From positions 1 to 36,237 of the forward strand of contig JAUXMV010000014.1 in NCBI GenBank assembly GCA_030683155.1: DNA of 36,237 bases, read 5' to 3'. A program made the position numbers and the translations under genes. The stretch is from Bacteroidales bacterium (lineage in GTDB: Bacteria > Bacteroidota > Bacteroidia > Bacteroidales > F082). The notes under the pieces are model-generated. The model was not told where the DNA came from, made no database searches, and was given only the letters and a program-made list of their open reading frames with translations. This document shows positions 31,744-36,237 of the stretch, one piece after another; position 1 is the stretch's first letter; each line of letters opens with the position of its first letter.

Positions 31744-32853
31744 ATGCAAAATATCAGTTTCAAATGTTTAAAGTGCAAACAGCCAATCGGGGAATTCTAT
31801 ATAGCTATTTTAAATCACGAGGATTTAATAAAAATAACTTACGCAGATATAAGAAGGTTGGATCGAGCAGGTTCAGAGCAGAGAGAAGTAGAAATTTACA
31901 CTGGGATTCAAAGAGAATTATCTAAGAATCGTGTAAAGGAAATTGGAAAATATGTTAATATGGTTGATGCCACTTTCCCAACTGGTGTCATTATTCACAT
32001 TGATGAAAAGGATATAGTTAATTATGATAAAGAAAAAGAAATAATGACAATCCCGTTTTCAGATAATATTGCCAAGGTTCTTGATGGACAGCATCGAATT
32101 GCGGGATTGGAAGAGTATTCAAAGGGAGATGCCTCATTCCAAATTAACGTAACAATATTTGTTGGCATGGAACTCGAAGATCAAGCTATCGTTTTTGCCA
32201 CAATAAATAAGACTCAAACTAAAGTAAATAAATCATTAGTGGCAGACTTGTTTGAATTCGCTACACATAGAAGTCCGCATAAGACTGCACACAATATTGT
32301 TAGAGCACTGAATCAAAAAGATGGCAGTCCATTCAAGGACAAAATTAAAATACTTGGAGCTGCCGATGACAAGGAAAAAGAAACAATAACACAGGCAACT
32401 TTTTCGGAATCGCTAATGAAATTGTATTCAAAAGACCTAATGACAGACAGGGATATTTACAAGAGAGGTAATAAACCCGAAATATTTGAAGGAAAAGAAT
32501 TAGCGAACAGGCCGTTGCGAAATATATTTATAAATGAAGATGACGCATTAATTGCCAAAATAATTTGGGAATATTTTAAAGCAGTTGAAAACAAGTGGCC
32601 AAATGCATGGAAATTAGTTGAGCCCGAAATTATACTTAATAAATCGACTGGCTTCATAGCTCTGATGAATTTATTTAGAGATCTATATGTGGAAATTGGA
32701 CGTATTGGGGAACTAGTTTCAACTGAAGAATATTTAAAATATTTCGACAAGGTTAATTTAAAAGACAAAGACTTTAATCGTACGAATTTTATTCCAGGTT
32801 CGGGCGGACAATCAAGTTTATACAAAGCACTGAAAGAGCAAATTGGAATATAA
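31744..32853 (+). CDS. DGQHR-domain (DndB-like) protein
   Basis: 369 residues. The N-terminal CLKCKQPIGEFYIAIL block and the signature LDGQHRI (Asp114-Arg118) define the DGQHR family, related to DndB and ParB-like nucleotidases. The following GMELEDQAIVFATINKTQTKVN segment is also typical. DndB regulates phosphorothioate DNA modification; other DGQHR proteins occur in modification, restriction and mobile-island clusters. No dndACDE or dpt gene is near. It is the third gene after an adenine methylase and a membrane protein. Role in this cluster unknown; binding or sensing of DNA is the likely theme. Full length for the family. Confidence 0.8.
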   Translation: MQNISFKCLKCKQPIGEFYIAILNHEDLIKITYADIRRLDRAGSEQREVEIYTGIQRELSKNRVKEIGKYVNMVDATFPTGVIIHIDEKDIVNYDKEKEIMTIPFSDNIAKVLDGQHRIAGLEEYSKGDASFQINVTIFVGMELEDQAIVFATINKTQTKVNKSLVADLFEFATHRSPHKTAHNIVRALNQKDGSPFKDKIKILGAADDKEKETITQATFSESLMKLYSKDLMTDRDIYKRGNKPEIFEGKELANRPLRNIFINEDDALIAKIIWEYFKAVENKWPNAWKLVEPEIILNKSTGFIALMNLFRDLYVEIGRIGELVSTEEYLKYFDKVNLKDKDFNRTNFIPGSGGQSSLYKALKEQIGI

Positions 32854-32866
32854 AACCACACCTAAT

Positions 32867-32995
32867 AAATAGGACTCTGAGCAGTCTGTTCCGACAAGTC
32901 GGAAACCCAGCGATGAGTTCCCGAAGCTTCGGGATTGAACTACATCCACCCAGAGCCAGAAGGTGTTATGCACATATTGACGATTTTTGGTGTTT
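32867..32995 (+). repeat. Structured intergenic repeat, copy 2
   Basis: Shares ordered blocks with 2930-3119 (see copy 1). It contains two small hairpins, TTCCGAC/GTCGGAA and TTCCCGAA/TTCGGGA. It starts 14 bases after the DGQHR stop. The first hairpins could double as a transcription terminator for that unit, although no T-run follows them. Confidence 0.5.
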
Positions 32996-33030
32996 TTTGC
33001 CAGATACTTGAACAGAAGTTCTTTTAAGAA

Positions 33031-33444
33031 TTGCAGTTTTTTGAGCTTTTTATCAACTTCTGCAAGGATGGTTTTGTATTCAAAAGAACTGTTTTGGGTA
33101 ATTTAGGTTTAGGAGCGGGGACACTTCCGGTTCTTGATCGATACATAGAAGAATATAAGCCAACGGACTTGATTTTTTATGGAGAGAAAGGAAATGCCTA
33201 TTCAGAGCGCTCGGTGCAGGAGGTTGTGAAAAGCATTGCCCGCAAAGCCGGTGTGGTACAGAAAGTTACACCGAAAACACTTCGACATAGTTTTGCCACA
33301 CACAGCCTCGGAAACGGGATTGACCTGCGATATATGCAGGGTATAATGGGTCATGCAAGTAGCATAATCACAGGGATTTATACACGCATAACCAAAAAAG
33401 GATTTTAAAACATAAAAAGTCCGATGGATGGCTTGGATATATAA
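33031..33444 (+). pseudogene. Degenerate tyrosine recombinase (C-terminal remnant)
   Basis: Only the C-terminal catalytic part remains, roughly 105 residues. TPKTLRHSFATH carries the box II Arg (with Lys where the HxLRH His is usual), and GIMGHASSIITGIYTRI holds the box His and the nucleophile Tyr. The N-terminal half and the first catalytic Arg region are missing. The frame stops at 33406-33408, yet 11 further codons to a TAA at 33442-33444 encode NIKSPMDGLDI, the normal tail of Bacteroidetes integrases (and similar to the SPLD tail of integron integrases). So it is truncated at the 5' side and also carries a late stop. It lies just upstream of the cassette-like unit 33540-35368. Confidence 0.7.
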
Positions 33445-33539
33445 AATTTACTAAATTTATCGCCAATTTTAAATCGTGACCAATGAGACAACCTATGAAC
33501 TTAAGTGAGATATATACGCAATAGTGCGGGTATCTACTC

Positions 33540-33552
33540 GTTGGGGGCAAGC
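33540..33552 (+). other. Cassette 5' junction-like site (GTTGGGGGC)
   Basis: GTTGGGGGCAAGC lies 20 bases before the PLD-nuclease start. It is complementary at 11 of 13 positions to GCCAGCCCCCAAC at 35253-35265, just after that gene's stop. In integron cassettes the 5' junction matches the outer attC arm in exactly this way. Between the integrase remnant and this site (33445-33539) nothing else is recognised. Confidence 0.4.
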
Positions 33553-33572
33553 ATAAAAAACGACACGCATAG

Positions 33573-35249
33573 ATGAAAGCAACATTTTTAGGACACGGAC
33601 TTGGGAAAGGAGACAAATTCAATGTTGGGAAACAAATTGCAATTTCGTTAACAGACAACAAGTATGATATTTTTAATGGTTTCGTTGCTTTTGCAGCTGT
33701 TTCAGGTGTTTTGACTATTCTAAGAAGTTTAAAATCAGCTTCTCTAAAATATTCTCAAGTACGCTTTTTTATTGGGGTTGATAATATGGGAACTTCTAAA
33801 GAGGCTCTTGAACTATTATTAAAAGAAAACATAGAAACATATATCTATCACGACAAAAAAGAATATGTAACGTACCATCCTAAATTATACATTTTTGAAG
33901 GAACAAGATTTACTAGAATTATTATTGGTTCTTCTAACCTTACCAATTCAGGTATAAAAACGAATATTGAAGCTTCTGTTCAAATTGACTTTAGAACCAA
34001 AACAGACAAACAAGGCGAAAAACTTCTAAATGAAATCAAATCAAATTTTTCAGAGTTACTCAATCTAAGCTCAAATAAAATATCAAGACTAACCTCTGAA
34101 CTAATTGAAAAACTTGTTATCGACAATCTTATCTACTCACAACGCAAACTCGGCAATTCTTTAAAGGAGAATAAAAATAATGACGGTGAAAACACAAAAG
34201 AAACTGATTCAGTAAATTTAAATGATTTTGATATTAATTCAGGATTTGAACAAGATGAAACTGAAACCAAACAAAGGAAAGTAAATTTCACAGAACGAGA
34301 ATATGAAATATTTGAGGAATTTTTAGAAAGATATATTGTCCACATTAAGAATGAAAGTCCAAGCGGTGTTGTAAGTAACAATACAGACGACAGAGAACTA
34401 TATAATTGGTACCGTAGGATGACGGACTTTTTCAGAAATGATGAAATGCCTGATGAAATATTTGACAGGTTATTAGGTGTTGATTTTCCGTTTGGTGAAG
34501 GAAAAGAGAGAAATAGATTAATAAAATGGAATATCAAATTTGACCAACTTAAAGCCTATAAAGATAAGATTGACCCAAACAGTAAATTTACCCACGTACC
34601 TCAATTTAAAGACAAGCTAAACAACTATTATCAATTGGGGACTTGGTGTGCAACTCAAAAACAACGAAGAAAAGGAAATTATCCGCCAGAATGGACAAAA
34701 TACGAAGAGGAAAAAATGAATTCAATAAATTTTTTATGGGATGTTACTAATATTGGAAGTAGACCAAAAGATGATGATTGGATGGATAATTTAGCAGATT
34801 TAGAAGAGTATTACATTAATACAAATAACTACAAATCAGTACCTCAACAAACAACAAAAATCGGAAAGTGGCTAAACGACCAAATGACTCTAAAATTGAA
34901 AGGTAGCCGAGGAAAAGTGAAAAAATTCCTTTCCCCAATAAGAGAAGAAATGCTTGGAGATTTACTTTTAAGAAATGGAGTCGAATGGGAATGGGAAAAA
35001 CAAAAACATAGAGAGAGTGTCCAAGAAACAATTAAATTTTGGAAGGAGATAGAAATTTTTGACAACCAAGTACATAATAATGTGACAGAAACTCAAAAAG
35101 AGTTAATTAAAGCTTATAGAGAAAAAGTATCTCAATTAAGACATAGAAGTAAGAAATGGCACAACGAAAAGAATAAATGGAAACTTGAAATGTTAGACCA
35201 AGCAGGATTTCCCTATCCAAAACCAAATGAAACAGATAATGAACAATAG
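33573..35249 (+). CDS. PLD-like nuclease with helicase-associated (HA) repeats
   Basis: 558 residues, cytoplasmic. Residues 1-140 form one phospholipase-D-like nuclease domain: YHPKLYIF gives His102/Lys104 and GSSNLTNSG (119-127) the polar partner loop, with Glu133 following. PLD enzymes act as dimers of such single domains, as in BfiI-type nucleases. Residues 205-240 are a low-complexity Asn/Asp/Glu linker. About 245-475 holds two clear and one weaker HA-type helical repeat (VPQFKDKL then YYQLGTWCATQKQRR and NFLWD; SVPQQTTKIGKWLNDQ and VEWEWE), a DNA-binding module usually attached to helicases. No helicase domain is present. It is flanked by inverted GTTGGGGGC-type sites. A DNA-cutting defence effector is the best guess. 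Confidence 0.72.
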   Translation: MKATFLGHGLGKGDKFNVGKQIAISLTDNKYDIFNGFVAFAAVSGVLTILRSLKSASLKYSQVRFFIGVDNMGTSKEALELLLKENIETYIYHDKKEYVTYHPKLYIFEGTRFTRIIIGSSNLTNSGIKTNIEASVQIDFRTKTDKQGEKLLNEIKSNFSELLNLSSNKISRLTSELIEKLVIDNLIYSQRKLGNSLKENKNNDGENTKETDSVNLNDFDINSGFEQDETETKQRKVNFTEREYEIFEEFLERYIVHIKNESPSGVVSNNTDDRELYNWYRRMTDFFRNDEMPDEIFDRLLGVDFPFGEGKERNRLIKWNIKFDQLKAYKDKIDPNSKFTHVPQFKDKLNNYYQLGTWCATQKQRRKGNYPPEWTKYEEEKMNSINFLWDVTNIGSRPKDDDWMDNLADLEEYYINTNNYKSVPQQTTKIGKWLNDQMTLKLKGSRGKVKKFLSPIREEMLGDLLLRNGVEWEWEKQKHRESVQETIKFWKEIEIFDNQVHNNVTETQKELIKAYREKVSQLRHRSKKWHNEKNKWKLEMLDQAGFPYPKPNETDNEQ

Positions 35250-35252
35250 AAT

Positions 35253-35368
35253 GCCAGCCCCCAACACTAAGTCGAATAGCCGAAAAGCCCTAAAAAAAGA
35301 GCCATTATACCGCTGAGGTGTAATGGCTTTTTGGTCTATTCGCTGTTCAGTAAAGTCTGTTGTTGGGC
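35253..35368 (+). other. attC-like recombination site
   Basis: Nested inverted repeats follow the nuclease gene: CCCAACA (35260-35266) with TGTTGGG (35361-35367), CGAATAG (35273-35279) with CTATTCG (35336-35342), and a central stem (35300-35311 with 35317-35328). The right end GTTGGGC (35362-35368) fits the integron core GTTRRRY; the left arm CCCCAAC differs from RYYYAAC at one base. Length of about 110 bases is in the attC range. The spacers between outer and inner arms are unequal (about 6 versus 18 bases), which weakens the call. Confidence 0.4.
35300..35332 (+). terminator. Intrinsic terminator after the PLD nuclease gene
   Basis: AGCCATTATACC (35300-35311) pairs with GGTGTAATGGCT (35317-35328) with one G-T wobble and a five-base loop. 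A run of five T ends it on the plus strand and a run of A precedes it, so it can act in both directions. It forms the centre of the larger attC-like palindrome. Confidence 0.7.
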
Positions 35369-35560
35369 TTCAGCTACATCATGACCAAGAAAACCATCCA
35401 ACGAGCATCGGCTGATTTAGAGCTGATGTTCACTGCCTACAATTTGCGCAGAATTCTGAATATCATTGGAAAAAAAGTACTTAGACGTTTTGTTTTTGAT
35501 TTTTTTCTGTTTTCGACAAGCTTTTTGGCTCCATTGGAGCTATTTTGGCACACGCATTAA
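35360..35560 (+). pseudogene. C-terminal remnant of an IS1182-like transposase
   Basis: The frame encodes about 40 recognisable residues, YIMTKKTIQRASADLELM then FTAYNLRRILNIIGKKVL, which is the usual C-terminal end of IS1182/IS5-like DDE transposases in Bacteroidetes. The catalytic domain is absent upstream, so this is a fragment. The remaining residues to the stop at 35560 have no likeness to the family. Recognition is from memory of the family. Confidence 0.6.
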
Positions 35561-35580
35561 AAAAACGGCCGTATATTTTG

Positions 35581-35720
35581 CTTGAAAAATTGCCCTCCTT
35601 ACAACGCAAGTATTTGCTAATTTAGCGGGGTAAAAATTGAGTGAAATGAAAATTAGAGGAGGTTTTTAGACGTGTCCGCCTCAGGAGGATGAGTCCGCCT
35701 TTGGAGGACAGACTGCCGTT
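35581..35720. repeat. Dispersed intergenic repeat, copy B
   Basis: Partner of 3607-3720, about 32 kb away and in the same orientation. It shares AAGTATTTGCTAATTTAGC and GACGTGTCCGCCT with GGAGGA runs; copy B has an extra round of the GTCCGCCT/GGAGGA motif. It lies between the transposase remnant and the promoter of the ATPase gene. Confidence 0.55.
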
Positions 35721-35792
35721 ACAGGCAAGCGTAAAAAAGCAACATAAACAATATTTTCGAGATATAATAATTAAAAAAGGCTTTTATTTTGC

Positions 35793-35821
35793 TTGTAATT
35801 AAAAAATAAAGACTATCTTTG
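35793..35821 (+). promoter_or_regulatory. Bacteroidetes promoter of the AAA ATPase gene
   Basis: TTG at 35793-35795 and TATCTTTG at 35814-35821 with an 18-base spacer match the TTG-N(19)-TAnnTTTG promoter closely. The start codon follows 29 bases later, at 35851. This gene therefore has its own promoter and is not transcribed only from the upstream nuclease. Confidence 0.65.
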
Positions 35822-35850
35822 CGGTAAATTAATCAAAAACGAACAGAAAG

Positions 35851-36237
35851 ATGCTTCTGCAATTTTCAATTAAAAACTTTAGGACATTTAAGGACAAAGT
35901 GACTTTGAGCCTTATTGCTTCTAACTATGACAAAGACACCAGAGAGCTTGAAAATATCGTAATCAATGAAAACTTTGGACTGAGACTTCTCAAAAGTGCA
36001 GTTATCTATGGTGCAAATGCGAGTGGTAAAAGCAAGTTGCTAGAGGCATTTGCATTTATGCGATATTTCATAATCAATAGTTCAAAGGAAAGCCAAAAAG
36101 GTGAGACTATTGAAGTTGAGCCTTTTAAACTAAGCACACAGACAGAAAACGAACCATCTGAATTTGAAATCATTTTCGTTCACAAAAATGTGCTTTATCG
36201 TTATGGCTTTGAAGCGACAACTGAAAGAATTGTATCT
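35851..36237 (+). CDS. AAA15/RloA-like ATPase, partial at window end
   Basis: The first 129 codons of a plus-strand gene that runs off the window. The start MLLQFSIKNFRTFKDKVTLS is the typical opening strand-loop of SMC/OLD-like AAA15 ATPases, and YGANASGKSKLLEAFAF (about 59-75) is the Walker A P-loop with its following helix. Such proteins (RloA, AbiL-type, OLD-like) usually bear a later signature/Walker B and may be paired with RloB or a TOPRIM nuclease; those parts lie outside. Its position beside the methylase, DGQHR and PLD genes fits a defence island. The ATPase call is firm; the subfamily is not. Confidence 0.82.
   Translation, partial: MLLQFSIKNFRTFKDKVTLSLIASNYDKDTRELENIVINENFGLRLLKSAVIYGANASGKSKLLEAFAFMRYFIINSSKESQKGETIEVEPFKLSTQTENEPSEFEIIFVHKNVLYRYGFEATTERIVS

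Noticed and set aside
31744..32853. A DndB gene of a phosphorothioation system
   Set aside because: The DGQHR motif is present, but no dndA, C, D, E or dpt partner is adjacent and an adenine methylase leads the unit instead.
1..36237. CRISPR arrays, tRNA and rRNA genes
   Set aside because: No regularly spaced short repeats, tRNA cloverleaf-like segments or rRNA-like blocks were seen on reading; a tRNA search was not possible here.

Overview
The window looks like a chromosomal segment of an anaerobic or facultative Bacteroidetes (Bacteroidales/Marinilabiliales-like). The evidence is a SusC/SusD pair, many lipoproteins with Bacteroidetes-style lipoboxes, two good matches to the phylum's TTG-N(18-19)-TAnnTTTG promoter, moderate to low GC, and IS and integrase debris of types common in that phylum. 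No rRNA, tRNA or CRISPR array was seen.

Layout. (1) 1-3.0 kb: a transposase tail, a degenerate non-coding stretch, then a metalloid/thiol module: a SigZ-like ECF sigma factor with a Cys tail, arsenite methyltransferase ArsM, and a Cys-rich MerT-like membrane protein. Matching ECF-like promoter motifs precede the sigma gene and arsM. (2) 3.0-6.3 kb: a repeat-rich gap containing a ~295 bp MITE-like element with nested palindromes, a Crp/Fnr-type regulator, and a two-gene unit of unknown exported proteins behind a canonical promoter. (3) 6.5-10.9 kb, minus strand: a citrate module made of a DASS-type di/tricarboxylate transporter, a fused CitD-CitE protein and CitF. (4) 11.2-26.9 kb, minus strand: one tightly packed operon of ten genes: ribokinase, SusC, SusD, three exported ADP-ribosylglycohydrolase-fold proteins, two exported esterases whose second domain is catalytically dead, a RusT/ureide-permease-type transporter and a YD-like lipoprotein. 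A divergent ~520-residue helical-repeat regulator candidate (RusR-like) follows at 27.3-28.9 kb. Together they resemble the ribose/nucleoside-scavenging (rus) loci of Bacteroidetes, here in an ADP-ribosylglycohydrolase-plus-esterase variant. (5) 29.0-29.9 kb: an exported gluconolactonase-type protein.

(6) 30.2-36.2 kb, plus strand, AT-rich accessory island: a three-gene unit (D12-class adenine methylase, four-helix membrane protein, DGQHR/DndB-like protein), an integrase remnant, a PLD-like nuclease with helicase-associated (HA) repeats sitting in what looks like an integron-style gene cassette, an IS transposase remnant, and the start of an AAA15/RloA-like ATPase cut by the window end.

How the genes work together. 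The rus-like operon would import ribose-containing material through SusCD, cut it with surface or periplasmic glycohydrolases and esterases, import the sugar with the permease and phosphorylate it with ribokinase. The citrate module would import citrate and split it to acetate and oxaloacetate. The right-hand island is probably anti-phage or DNA-modification cargo, but that is inference from domain content and context.
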